Source: GCA-2697345 sp045565015 (GTDB lineage Bacteria; Pseudomonadota; Alphaproteobacteria; Rhodobacterales; Rhodobacteraceae). Taken from it: a DNA stretch of 64,000 bases. Within the stretch, counting starts at the first letter, position 1. The number at the start of each line of letters is the position of its first letter. Position numbers and translations under genes: made by a program. Location of the stretch: the NCBI GenBank assembly GCA_045565015.1, contig JBJLGD010000039.1:1-64000 (forward strand), in the 5' to 3' direction. Positions 1-8,618 of the stretch are shown here, piece after piece. The notes under the pieces are model-generated. The model saw only the letters and a program-made list of their open reading frames with translations. It was not told the DNA's origin and did no database searches.

Positions 1-1
1 T

Positions 2-205
2 ATAAGTGTTGGAAATAATCTCAGAATAATTGAAATTTTGAAATGTGGATCTCGACGTGGCCCAGCTTCAGAAGCACAGTTATTATATGGTGAAGAGGTG
101 TATCCAATATCGAAAGGTAATAGTCACTATGATCGAGTTGGTGAGAGGCCAACCAAGAAGAATAGGCGTTTGCTAGAAAAAATAAAGATGTATTCTCTTG
201 AATGA
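2..205 (+). CDS. S4-domain RNA-binding protein, C-terminal part (starts before window)
   Basis: The reading frame is open from the window edge and ends at TGA 203-205, giving about 67 residues. The sequence runs through a basic strand (LRIIEILKCGSRRGPA) into SEAQLLYG and ends GERPTKKNRRLLEKIK. That is the usual C-terminal tail of the small alphaproteobacterial S4-domain proteins related to heat-shock protein Hsp15/HslR, which bind RNA or stalled 50S subunits. The S4 domain itself lies outside the window. The following fdxA and carD genes are the usual neighbours of this gene in alphaproteobacteria, which supports the call. Specific RNA target: unknown. Confidence 0.75.
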   Translation: MSVGNNLRIIEILKCGSRRGPASEAQLLYGEEVYPISKGNSHYDRVGERPTKKNRRLLEKIKMYSLE

Positions 206-256
206 TTTGCTCATCAGTATTAATGCGTTGAGAGATTAGACTGAAAAGGCAATTAA

Positions 257-595
257 GTGACTTATATTGTAAATGATTTATGTATTGGTTGTAAGCATAC
301 GGACTGTGTTGAAGTTTGCCCGGTGGACTGTTTTTATGAAGGAGAAAATACCCTCGTAATTCACCCTGATGAGTGTATCGATTGTGGAGTTTGTGAACCT
401 GAGTGCCCGGTTGATGCTATCTTACCCGATACAGAACCAGAGGGGGAGAAGTGGGTAGAATTTAATAGGAAATATTCAGAACTTTGGCCGGTGATTATAT
501 CTAAAAAAGACCCTCTTCCAGGATATGAGGAAAGAGCAAATGAAACTAATAAGTTTGAGAAATACTTCTCTGAAAAGCCTGGTGAGGGCGGTTAA
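257..595 (+). CDS. fdxA: 7Fe-8S ferredoxin FdxA
   Basis: A 112-residue cytosolic electron carrier. Cysteines sit at residues 9, 12, 17, 21, 25, 40, 43, 46 and 50. This spacing matches Azotobacter ferredoxin I shifted by one residue: C9, C17 and C50 would bind the [3Fe-4S] cluster, and C21, C40, C43 and C46 the [4Fe-4S] cluster. The remaining tail is the family's C-terminal extension (KWVEFNRKYSELWP). The start is GTG at 257; no strong ribosome site precedes it. It lies between the S4-domain gene and carD. Its redox partner cannot be told from the sequence. Confidence 0.93.
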   Translation: MTYIVNDLCIGCKHTDCVEVCPVDCFYEGENTLVIHPDECIDCGVCEPECPVDAILPDTEPEGEKWVEFNRKYSELWPVIISKKDPLPGYEERANETNKFEKYFSEKPGEGG

Positions 596-603
596 AATAG
601 GTT

Positions 604-627
604 GTGGCTATTTAAGTGGCTATTTAA
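604..627 (+). repeat. 12-bp perfect tandem duplication downstream of fdxA
   Basis: GTGGCTATTTAA occurs twice back to back, beginning nine bases after the fdxA stop codon. It lies in the roughly 220-bp AT-rich spacer before carD. No hairpin or T-tract accompanies it. It is probably a replication-slippage duplication; no function is claimed. Confidence 0.6.
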
Positions 628-819
628 AAGATATTAACAATTAGAAGTTAGTTAACAACATTTGAAATGTATTAGATTTGCGAACGAACTTTTTTGCAAC
701 CCAAGCAGATCTGTGTTAGGAGTCTCTTTATACAAAAATGATATGTTTGAAAATTTTTTGGACTAACTGTAGAAAACTAACTTAAAAAATTTAATTTATT
801 AATAATAAAGAAGGCGTAA

Positions 820-1326
820 ATGAGTAATAGAAGCCAAGATTTTAGCCCTGATGAGTATGTTGTGTATCCAGCTCATGGAGTTGGTAAAGTAGTAAATGTG
901 GAGTCTCAAGATATTGCCGGGGTAACACTGGAGTTATTCGTTGTGGCATTTGATAAAGATAAAATGACTTTAAGAGTACCTGTTGAAAAAGCAATCGAGG
1001 TTGGTATGAGACCTCTTAGTTCTCCTGAAACAGTTGCACAAGCTATTAGCACCTTGGGTGGTAGAGCTCGAGTAAAACGAGCCATGTGGTCGCGGCGAGC
1101 ACAAGAATACGAACAAAAAATAAATTCGGGTGATTTAATTGCAATAGCCGAGGTTGTTCGTGATTTACATCGAAACGGTGGACAGAGAGAACAGAGCTAT
1201 TCAGAAAGACAACTATATGAAGCTGCGTTAGAGCGGCTAACTCGTGAAATCGCCGTAGTACGTGGCGATGACGAATTTGGAGCTCAAAAAGAAATTGATG
1301 AAGTCCTATTAAGTCGAGCAGCTTAG
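820..1326 (+). CDS. carD: CarD/CdnL-family RNA polymerase-binding regulator
   Basis: A 168-residue protein. The N-terminal Tudor-like RNA polymerase-interaction domain (about residues 10-65) opens with FSPDEYVVYPAHGVGKV, the family hallmark. A helical DNA-binding C-terminal domain follows (about 75-165, including WSRRAQEYEQKINSGD and LYEAALERL). Family members bind the RNA polymerase beta subunit and stabilise open promoter complexes, notably at rRNA promoters. It has a good ribosome site (AAGAAGG) eight bases before ATG. It follows fdxA after a 224-bp spacer, so it probably has its own promoter. It converges with cobS. Confidence 0.93.
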   Translation: MSNRSQDFSPDEYVVYPAHGVGKVVNVESQDIAGVTLELFVVAFDKDKMTLRVPVEKAIEVGMRPLSSPETVAQAISTLGGRARVKRAMWSRRAQEYEQKINSGDLIAIAEVVRDLHRNGGQREQSYSERQLYEAALERLTREIAVVRGDDEFGAQKEIDEVLLSRAA

Positions 1327-1364
1327 GATATCGATAGCGGTATTTTTTGGTACTGAATGGTTTA

Positions 1365-2135
1365 TCATCCAACTAAAAAGTAAATTGATAATAGAATTAC
1401 AAGTTCGCATATTTGCTGTACAGCGCCAATGGTATCACCAGTCTGCCCGTCTATTTTATTAAGACTAATTATTTTTGATAACCAAACTAATAAAGAACCA
1501 AGTACGAGTAGAAAAATGCCTGTAAAGCCGACCATTAAGAGTGTCACTGAGGCACCTAGTGTGAAAGCGACAATAGCCGAGATTTCGTCTGGTCTCCCCG
1601 TGTTGAAGGATAAACCTTTTTCTTTGGCATTTGGTGTAACCCACATATAACAAGACATCAGACTTCTTGATAGAATGATACTCACGGTGACGGCTACAAA
1701 TAATAGATTTTGATCAATAATGAGTTTAAGACAATACCATCTTAAGAGAATTGAAAACACTAATGCTAAAACCCCATAAGTCCCAATTCTGCTATCTTTC
1801 ATAATTTCTAATCGGGCATCTTTAGTCCAGCCGCCCCAGAATCCATCAGCAGTGTCTGCTAACCCATCTTCATGCATTGCTCCAGTTAAGAAAACTAAAG
1901 TGATAATTAAAACCCCTGAAATGACCCCACTATCAAAGCCCAATGTTAATAAAATATAACCCAATATGCTTATTGGTATTGCTAAAATAATACCCACTAT
2001 TGGATATGCCCAGCTGATATCAGTCTTTGGATTTGTATGGCTCACAAAATCTGAATTGATCGGTATCCTAGTTATCAGAGATATAGCTCTGACAATATTT
2101 TTTACATTAAATGTATTTTTATCGATTTTAGACAT
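1365..2135 (-). CDS. cobS: Adenosylcobinamide-GDP ribazoletransferase (cobalamin synthase)
   Basis: Integral membrane enzyme of about 256 residues that joins adenosylcobinamide-GDP to alpha-ribazole (or its 5'-phosphate), the last step of cobalamin assembly. The family signature HEDGLADTADGFWGG is present at about residues 85-100, followed by DSRIGTYG. There are about six hydrophobic segments. ATG at 2135 is preferred; an in-frame GTG at 2150 would add five residues and neither has a strong ribosome site. It is divergent from cobT across a short spacer, so the two probably share a control region. Both act on the nucleotide loop of B12. No riboswitch could be recognised in the spacer. Confidence 0.93.
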   Translation of the reverse strand: MSKIDKNTFNVKNIVRAISLITRIPINSDFVSHTNPKTDISWAYPIVGIILAIPISILGYILLTLGFDSGVISGVLIITLVFLTGAMHEDGLADTADGFWGGWTKDARLEIMKDSRIGTYGVLALVFSILLRWYCLKLIIDQNLLFVAVTVSIILSRSLMSCYMWVTPNAKEKGLSFNTGRPDEISAIVAFTLGASVTLLMVGFTGIFLLVLGSLLVWLSKIISLNKIDGQTGDTIGAVQQICELVILLSIYFLVG

Positions 2136-2215
2136 TTTATGACGTCTCACACTATTCCAATCTAATCAAATACACATTACCAGATATATAATGAAATTGA
2201 AATTAGGGTTAATCT

Positions 2216-3237
2216 ATGAAGCAAGAGTTTTCCACTATCAGCGAGTATAAAGACTTACTAAATGATCTGCCAGAGTTCGATAAACCGATGTCAGAGCTTG
2301 CAAAGAATTATAATGCTACACTTACAAAGCCTGAGGGTTCTCTAGGCAGGCTAGAAGAGTTAGCTTGGTTTTTTGCCGGCTGGCAGGGAACGAAAAAACC
2401 AAAATTAGAAAATATTCAGATAGCAATCTTTGCCGGTAATCATGGAGTTTCAAACCAAGGTATCTCAGCATTTCCTACCGAGGTTACAAGCCAAATGGTT
2501 GAAAATTTTAAAAACGGGGGCGCCGCCATAAACCAACTTGCTCAGTTGTTTAATGCTAAACTTCAGGTTTATGAGATGGATTTAGATCTACCAACAAATG
2601 ATTTTACAGAAAAACCAGCATTGACTGAGCAAGAGTGTTTGGACGCAATAAGTATTGGATGGAATTCTGTTGACCCAGACAGCGATCTATTTTTAGCGGG
2701 CGAGATGGGTATAGGCAACACGACATCAGCTGCTGCCATAGCTGCCGCACTTTGTGGGGGGGGCTGGAGTTAGCTGGGTAGGGCGCGGGTACCGGTATTA
2801 ATGATGCAACTTTAGAAAAAAAAGTTGAAGTTGTTGATAAAGGTCTGGCAAAACATGCTGTTGGAGTAGTGCCGCCCTTAGAGATATTGCAGAGACTTGG
2901 AGGAAGAGAGATAGCTGCAATAGTTGGAGCAATCTCAGCAACACGGTTTAATAAAATTCCATTTTTATTAGATGGTTTTATCTGTGGTTCTGCTGCTTTA
3001 GTGTTAAAAAAAATGTTCTCAGGTTCTATTGATCATGTTATTTCTAGTCATGTTTCTGCAGAGTATGCACACAAAAAGATGCTCAAAAAACTGAACAAGA
3101 AGCCGCTCATATCACTAGATCTACGACTGGGTGAGGGATCTGGAGCAGCCGTTTCGCTAGGGATAATAAAATCTGCGTTGGCTTGCCATTCGGGTATGGC
3201 CTCATTTGACTCTGCTGGCGTAAGTAACAAGGATTAA
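2216..3237 (+). pseudogene. cobT: Nicotinate-nucleotide-dimethylbenzimidazole phosphoribosyltransferase, two apparent +1 frameshifts
   Basis: CobT activates the lower ligand of cobalamin by transferring ribose phosphate from nicotinate mononucleotide to dimethylbenzimidazole. Residues 1-185 read in one frame (KPEGSLGRLEELA, GNHGVSNQGISAFPTEV, GEMGIGNTT). Then an 8-G run (2756-2763) and a G run at 2787-2789 each appear to hold one extra G. Removing one base from each joins WVGRGTGIND to the rest (GGREIAAIVGAI, LLDGFICGSAAL, and RLGEGSGAA with the catalytic Glu). The corrected product is 339 residues, the usual family length. All motifs downstream are intact, so this is either a sequencing error or a very recent inactivation. 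The gene is divergent from cobS. Confidence 0.88.
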
Positions 3238-3367
3238 AGTTTTTTTACCAAAAGAATTATCATAAAAACTAATTTATTAATAATAGGATAATTTACTGTT
3301 CAATCAGTCCAATTACGCCTAGTAACTCTAAATGATAAATAGTTAAGACTTAGCTGAAGGAAGATAA

Positions 3368-4940
3368 ATGAAAGTTGGAGCGCCCAAGGAGATATGTCAA
3401 GGTGAGAATCGTGTTGCGATGACGCCCCGATTCAGCAATACAAATTCAAAAATTAGGACATGAATGCATTTTAGAATCTGGAGCAGGTAGTGCATCTGGT
3501 TTTGCTGATTCTGACTATGAAGCTGTAGGTGTAAAAATTGTAAAGTCTTCAACAATATTGTGGAAGGAGGCTGAAATAATCGTCAAAGTGCGAGATCCGG
3601 AGCCAGTTGAACATAAGAAATTCAGAAAAGGGCAAACGCTGATTTCGTTTTTTAATCCGCAAGAGAATTCATTAGGGTTGGAAGTAGCAGCTTCCTCTAG
3701 GACAAACGTAATTGCTATGGAACTGGTACCGCGAATCTCTCGTGCGCAGAAGATGGACGCTCTATCTTCGATGGCTAATATTGCCGGGTATCGGGCCGTA
3801 ATTGAGGCAGGTAACAATTTTGGGAGGTTCTTTACAGGTCAAATTACAGCAGCCGGAAAAGTTCCTCCAGCAAAAGTACTAGTGATAGGCGCAGGTGTAG
3901 CAGGTCTAGCTGCGATTGGAACAGCAACATCATTAGGGGCTATAGTCAGAGCTTTTGATGTTCGGCCTGAAGTTGCAGAACAAATAGAGTCGATGGGAGC
4001 AGAATTCTTACTATTAGATTTTGACGATAATCAAGACGGGTCCGCAACAGGAGGTTATGCTGCGCCGTCAAGTCCAGAGTTTAGAGAAAAGCAATTAAAT
4101 CTCTTTTTAGAACAGGCTCCAGATGTCGATATCGTAATTACAACAGCTTTGATACCGAATAGGGAGGCTCCTGAACTTTGGACAACTCAGATGGTTGAAG
4201 CGATGAAACCTGGCTCAGTGATTATAGATTTAGCAGCCGAAAAAGGCGGAAATTGTAAGTTAACTGTTGTCAATGAAAAGGTTGTTTCGAAGAATGGTGT
4301 AATTATTATCGGTTACACTGATTTTCCCAGTCGAATGGCCAGTCAAGCTTCAACCCTTTACTCGACGAATATTAGGCACATGATTTCTGATCTAACACCT
4401 AAAAAAGATGGGAATATTACTCATGACATGGAAGATGATGTCATTCGTGGAGCTACAATATGTTTTAACGGAGCGATTACTTATCCGCCGCCACCTCCAA
4501 AGATTTCCGCAATAGCTGCTGCAGCACCAAAAAAATCTTTGCCAAAGATTTCAAAAGAAGAGCAAAAAGAACTAGAAAAAGAAGCATTCAAGTCTGCTAC
4601 GAAGACCCAAATTGGTATATTAGGTCTTGGAGGTTTGCTAATGCTAGGTCTTGGAACAGTAGCACCAGAAAGTTTTATGCAGCATTTTATTGTTTTTGTT
4701 TTAGGATGTTTTGTTGGTTTCCAGGTAATCTGGAATGTCAGCCACTCACTACACACACCCTTGATGGCGGTCACTAATGCAATATCTGGGATAGTCATAT
4801 TAGGTGCTTTACTGCAGATCGGATCAAGTAATCTTTTGGTAATTACTCTGAGTACAATTTCGGTTTTAATAGCGTCAATAAATATAGTAGGTGGGTTTTT
4901 AGTAACACGTCGTATGCTGGCAATGTTTCAAAGGTCATAG
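3368..4940 (+). CDS. pntA: NAD(P) transhydrogenase alpha subunit, apparent +1 frameshift near the 5' end
   Basis: Proton-translocating transhydrogenase subunit with the NAD(H)-binding domain and a membrane tail. ATG at 3368 follows a GAAGGAAG ribosome site and reads MKVGAPKEICQGENRVAMTP. The frame then breaks in a CCCC run at 3425-3428; dropping one C restores DSAIQIQKLGHECILESGAG and joins the long downstream frame. The corrected protein is 523 residues. The NAD fold has VIGAGVAGLAAIGTA, and about three membrane helices follow a linker at the C-terminus. This is the fused E. coli-type PntA, not the split PntAA/PntAB form. pntB follows after 12 bases. An intact partner and full downstream conservation favour an assembly error. 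Confidence 0.9.
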
Positions 4941-4952
4941 GAGGACAATTTA

Positions 4953-6398
4953 ATGGGGAGTGGTTTAGTTTCAGCCGCCTATATTGGTGCCACAGTTTTG
5001 TTTATTTTGTCATTAGGCGGGCTATCAAATCAAGAGAGTGCTAAAAGAGCTGTTTGGTATGGTATAGTTGGTATGGCGATCGCAGTTTTGGTAACTGTAT
5101 TTGGACCGGGTGTCTATAATGTATTTCTTATTCTAGCCGCTATAACCGCGGGTTCTTATGCTGGATATTATATTTCTGGAAAAGTTCAAATGACTGAAAT
5201 GCCGCAATTAGTTGCTGCCCTACATTCGTTTGTTGGTCTAGCAGCAGTGTTTATTGGGCTAAATGCAGATATTATGCTTGGTAGCGTGAACGAATTTCGG
5301 AACTCTGGAGAGGATATTGTAAATCTAACCTTAACAGGATTTGAAAAAAAACTATGGTACAAAAGTAGTTTAGAGGTAACGATTTTAAAAGGAGAAGTTT
5401 TCTTAGGAATATTTATCGGCGCAATAACATTTACGGGGTCATTAGTTGCATTTGGTAAGCTGGCTGGCAAAATTGACGGATCCCCAAAAAAACTTGCAGG
5501 GGGTCATTATCTAAATGCTACAGCATTGATTTTATGTTTGTTACTTGGCTGGATGTATCTCGATGGAAGCGGAATCTGGACAATGCTTTTGGTTACGCTA
5601 GTAGCCAGCTTTATTGGCTGGCACTTGATTATGGGTATTGGTGGAGCTGATATGCCAGTGGTGGTTTCGATGTTAAATAGTTATTCTGGTTGGGCAGCAG
5701 CTGCGATCGGTTTCACTCTTGGTAATGATCTTTTAATTGTTACTGGGGCTCTAGTAGGCTCTTCTGGAGCTATCTTAAGTTATATAATGTGTAGGGCTAT
5801 GAATAGAAAATTTGTTTCGGTTATCCTTGGAGGTTTTGGGGGAGAAGTTGGTCCACAGATGGCAGTAGAGGGGGAGCAAATAGCAATTGATGCTGATGGA
5901 GTTGCGAGTGCTCTAAATGATGCAAATAGTGTTATAATTATACCAGGTTATGGAATGGCAGTAGCTCAAGCTCAGCAGGCTGTTGCAGCTTTAGTAAATA
6001 AATTGCGAGATAAACAAATAAATGTACGTTTCGCTATTCATCCAGTGGCAGGAAGATTGCCAGGTCATATGAATGTGTTATTGGCTGAAGCTAAAGTTCC
6101 CTATGATATCGTTCTTGAAATGGATGAAATAAATCAAGACTTTCCAACTACAGATGTTGTTATTGTCATTGGTTCTAACGATATCGTTAATCCTGCAGCT
6201 CAAGATGATCCTAATAGTCCAATAGCCGGTATGCCGGTACTCGAATGCTGGAAGGCAAAACAAGTATTTGTTTCAAAGCGAGGTCAGGGAACTGGTTACT
6301 CAGGGATTGAAAATCCACTTTTTTATAAAGATAATACCAGAATGTTTTATGGTGACGCAAAAGTTTCTCTGGAATTGTTACTATCAAAGATTGATTAA
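4953..6398 (+). CDS. pntB: NAD(P) transhydrogenase beta subunit
   Basis: A 481-residue partner of PntA. The N-terminal half has about nine membrane helices that form the proton channel. The C-terminal NADP(H)-binding domain (from about residue 300) contains PGYGMAVAQAQ, HPVAGRLPGHMNVLLAEA, GSNDIVNPAAQDD and RGQGTGYSGIENPLF, all family hallmarks. The enzyme uses the proton gradient to reduce NADP+ with NADH. It starts 12 bases after pntA with an AGGAGG-like site (ATAGGAGGACAATTTA) and is clearly co-transcribed. Length and motifs are complete, in contrast to the frame break in pntA. Confidence 0.96.
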   Translation: MGSGLVSAAYIGATVLFILSLGGLSNQESAKRAVWYGIVGMAIAVLVTVFGPGVYNVFLILAAITAGSYAGYYISGKVQMTEMPQLVAALHSFVGLAAVFIGLNADIMLGSVNEFRNSGEDIVNLTLTGFEKKLWYKSSLEVTILKGEVFLGIFIGAITFTGSLVAFGKLAGKIDGSPKKLAGGHYLNATALILCLLLGWMYLDGSGIWTMLLVTLVASFIGWHLIMGIGGADMPVVVSMLNSYSGWAAAAIGFTLGNDLLIVTGALVGSSGAILSYIMCRAMNRKFVSVILGGFGGEVGPQMAVEGEQIAIDADGVASALNDANSVIIIPGYGMAVAQAQQAVAALVNKLRDKQINVRFAIHPVAGRLPGHMNVLLAEAKVPYDIVLEMDEINQDFPTTDVVIVIGSNDIVNPAAQDDPNSPIAGMPVLECWKAKQVFVSKRGQGTGYSGIENPLFYKDNTRMFYGDAKVSLELLLSKID

Positions 6399-6422
6399 AA
6401 TTTAGTCTATTAGTCTTGTAAT

Positions 6423-8252
6423 TTAGTAACCACTCTCAGATGTTAACACAAAGTGACCTGGTGATCTTTCCTCGTACACGGACGGTTCAGGTTTATGGCC
6501 AATTGGGTGTATAGGTGAGGGGATAGGTTTGAAATTCAGATCTTTTTCTTCTTTCCGTTTCCTCGGATCTGCTATTGGTACAGCCTTTATCAGTGCTTGT
6601 GTGTAAGCGTGTTGCGGATTTTCAAAAACAGATCCTCTAGGACCCATCTCTACAATTCGTCCTAAATACATTACCCCTACTTGGTGACTAACCCGTTCTA
6701 CTACGGCCATATCATGGCTTATAAATAGAAATGATAGACCTAATTCCGATTGAAGCTCCATCATAAGGTTTAGTACTTGGGCTTGCACAGACACATCTAG
6801 TGCAGATACTGCTTCATCAGCAATAATTAATTTTGGATTTAAAGCAAGTGCTCGAGCGATTGCAACCCGCTGTCGTTGTCCTCCTGATAATTCGTGAGGA
6901 AACCGTCGCATAAAACTTTTTGGAAGTTCAACTCGATCAAATAACATTGCTACTCGATCATCTAAATCTTTACCCTTATGCGTATCGAAGTTTCGTAAAG
7001 GTTCAGCAACTTGATCTGAAAGCTGCATTTGAGGATTTAAAGACGCAAAAGGATCTTGAAATACCATTTGAATGTGTTGTCGTGCTTCCCTTAATTCTTT
7101 TGGAGGAAGGGCTAAGATATCTTGACCATCTAAATCAATTTTACCTGAGATCGGTTCTACTAATCTAAGTAGTGATCGCCCAGCAGTAGACTTTCCACAA
7201 CCTGACTCTCCCACAAGAGACAAGGTTTGGCCTTTGTTTATGGTAAATGATACGTCCTCGACAGCGTGCACATTCGCCACTGTTCTACGAAAAAAACCAC
7301 CTTTTACGGGGAATCGAGTTGTCATATTTTTAACCGTTAAGAGCGCTTCATCTGTCCCCGATATAGGGTTTAAGTTTTGATTCGAAACCCCAACTAATTT
7401 CATTGGTTCTGGTAAAGCTTTACCTTGCATTTCACCTAACTTCGGTACTGCCGCAAGCAGAGATTTCGTATAATCATGTTTGGGATTTTCAAAAATTTCT
7501 TCAACTGTCCCTTCTTCAACTTTTTTCCCGTGGTACATAACAACAACTCTGTCTGCCATTTGAGCAACTACTGCCATGTCATGGGTTATAAACATTACAG
7601 CAGTCCCAGTTTCACGCTTTAAACGATCCATAAGTGCCAAAATCTCGGCTTGTATGGTCACATCTAAAGCTGTGGTCGGCTCATCTGCAATTAGGAGACG
7701 TGGTTCGCAGGCCATCGCCATTGCTATAACAACACGTTGCCTCATACCTCCTGAGAGTTCGTGCGGGTATTGTTTTATTCGTTGTTCTGGTTCCGGAATG
7801 CGGACCTCCCTTAAAAGGTCTAACGCTTTTTCTCTAGCCTCTGATTTTCGCAAATTTTTATGAAGTCTTAATCCTTCAGTGAGTTGACGTTCAACAGTGA
7901 ATACGGGATTTAGGGCGGTCATAGGCTCCTGAAAAATCATTCCAATTTCATTTCCACGAATAGTCCTCATTAAAGACATATTCGATTTTATAACATCAAT
8001 TTTTTCACCATTTTTCCGATCAAAAATTAATTCTCCACCAGAAATTTTACCCCCACCAAATTCTACGAGTCGCATCATTGATAAAGAAGACACTGATTTA
8101 CCTGACCCTGATTCCCCGACTATGCATACTGTTTCTCCAGCGTTCACGTCAAAAGATACATCCTCAACCCCTGTCACAGTCCCATCTTTAGTTTCAAATT
8201 CAACTTTTAAATTCCGATATGAGGCAATAGTATTTTTAGGTTGATCTAGCAT
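6423..8252 (-). CDS. Peptide-type ABC transporter, fused double ATPase (DppD-DppF-like)
   Basis: About 609 residues with two complete nucleotide-binding domains in one chain. The first has Walker A GESGSGKS near residue 50, signature LSGGMRQRV and Walker B LLIADEPTTALD. The second has GESGCGKS near residue 350, LSGGQRQRVAIARA and LIIADEAVSALD. Each domain ends with the oligopeptide-family extension (ENPKHDYTKSLL; ENPQHAYTQALI). It would power the importer encoded divergently at 8619-12339, which has a binding protein and two permeases but no ATPase. ATG at 8252 is chosen because GCGAGAG precedes it; an in-frame GTG at 8261 is possible. Fused ATPases of this kind are known (GsiA, YejF). Confidence 0.93.
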   Translation of the reverse strand: MLDQPKNTIASYRNLKVEFETKDGTVTGVEDVSFDVNAGETVCIVGESGSGKSVSSLSMMRLVEFGGGKISGGELIFDRKNGEKIDVIKSNMSLMRTIRGNEIGMIFQEPMTALNPVFTVERQLTEGLRLHKNLRKSEAREKALDLLREVRIPEPEQRIKQYPHELSGGMRQRVVIAMAMACEPRLLIADEPTTALDVTIQAEILALMDRLKRETGTAVMFITHDMAVVAQMADRVVVMYHGKKVEEGTVEEIFENPKHDYTKSLLAAVPKLGEMQGKALPEPMKLVGVSNQNLNPISGTDEALLTVKNMTTRFPVKGGFFRRTVANVHAVEDVSFTINKGQTLSLVGESGCGKSTAGRSLLRLVEPISGKIDLDGQDILALPPKELREARQHIQMVFQDPFASLNPQMQLSDQVAEPLRNFDTHKGKDLDDRVAMLFDRVELPKSFMRRFPHELSGGQRQRVAIARALALNPKLIIADEAVSALDVSVQAQVLNLMMELQSELGLSFLFISHDMAVVERVSHQVGVMYLGRIVEMGPRGSVFENPQHAYTQALIKAVPIADPRKRKEEKDLNFKPIPSPIHPIGHKPEPSVYEERSPGHFVLTSESGY

Positions 8253-8618
8253 GTCGAACACTCTCGCTAATAATAAAGTTAGAACAAAACAGTCTGACTA
8301 TTAATGTGTCGTGGTCTGAGGCACATGTCAATTAATTGCTTGGTAATTTTTTTAAATTTCAATTTTACCAAACGGTTTGTGACTTAAAAATTAAATTACC
8401 AGATGGAATAAAAAAATATCTTTATTAAAATAAAAAAAATCAGACTCTTAGTCATATTATTGGTTGAATATTTTAAAAATTATGGTTCGATAGGGTTATT
8501 GGAAATAAAGGGTATGATTCCTTGAAAATAAGATACTTGAAATAAAATTTATAAGAAGTTAGTTTCATCTTCTGGAGTTAATTTTAAATTTAGCTTCAGG
8601 ATTATAAAGGAGATAAAA
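8253..8618. promoter_or_regulatory. Divergent intergenic control region with an interrupted palindrome
   Basis: A 366-bp, strongly AT-rich spacer between the divergent ATPase gene and the binding-protein gene. It holds no gene that I can support. Promoters for both directions must lie here, though no convincing -35/-10 pair stands out. TTGGTAA (8340-8346) and TTACCAA (8365-8371) form a 7-bp inverted repeat that could be an operator. A strong ribosome site, AAAGGAG, lies six bases before the binding-protein ATG. Confidence 0.4.

Noticed and set aside
2136..2215. A cobalamin riboswitch in the cobS-cobT spacer
   Set aside because: The spacer is under 100 bases, too short for the element, and no B12-box-like sequence was seen.
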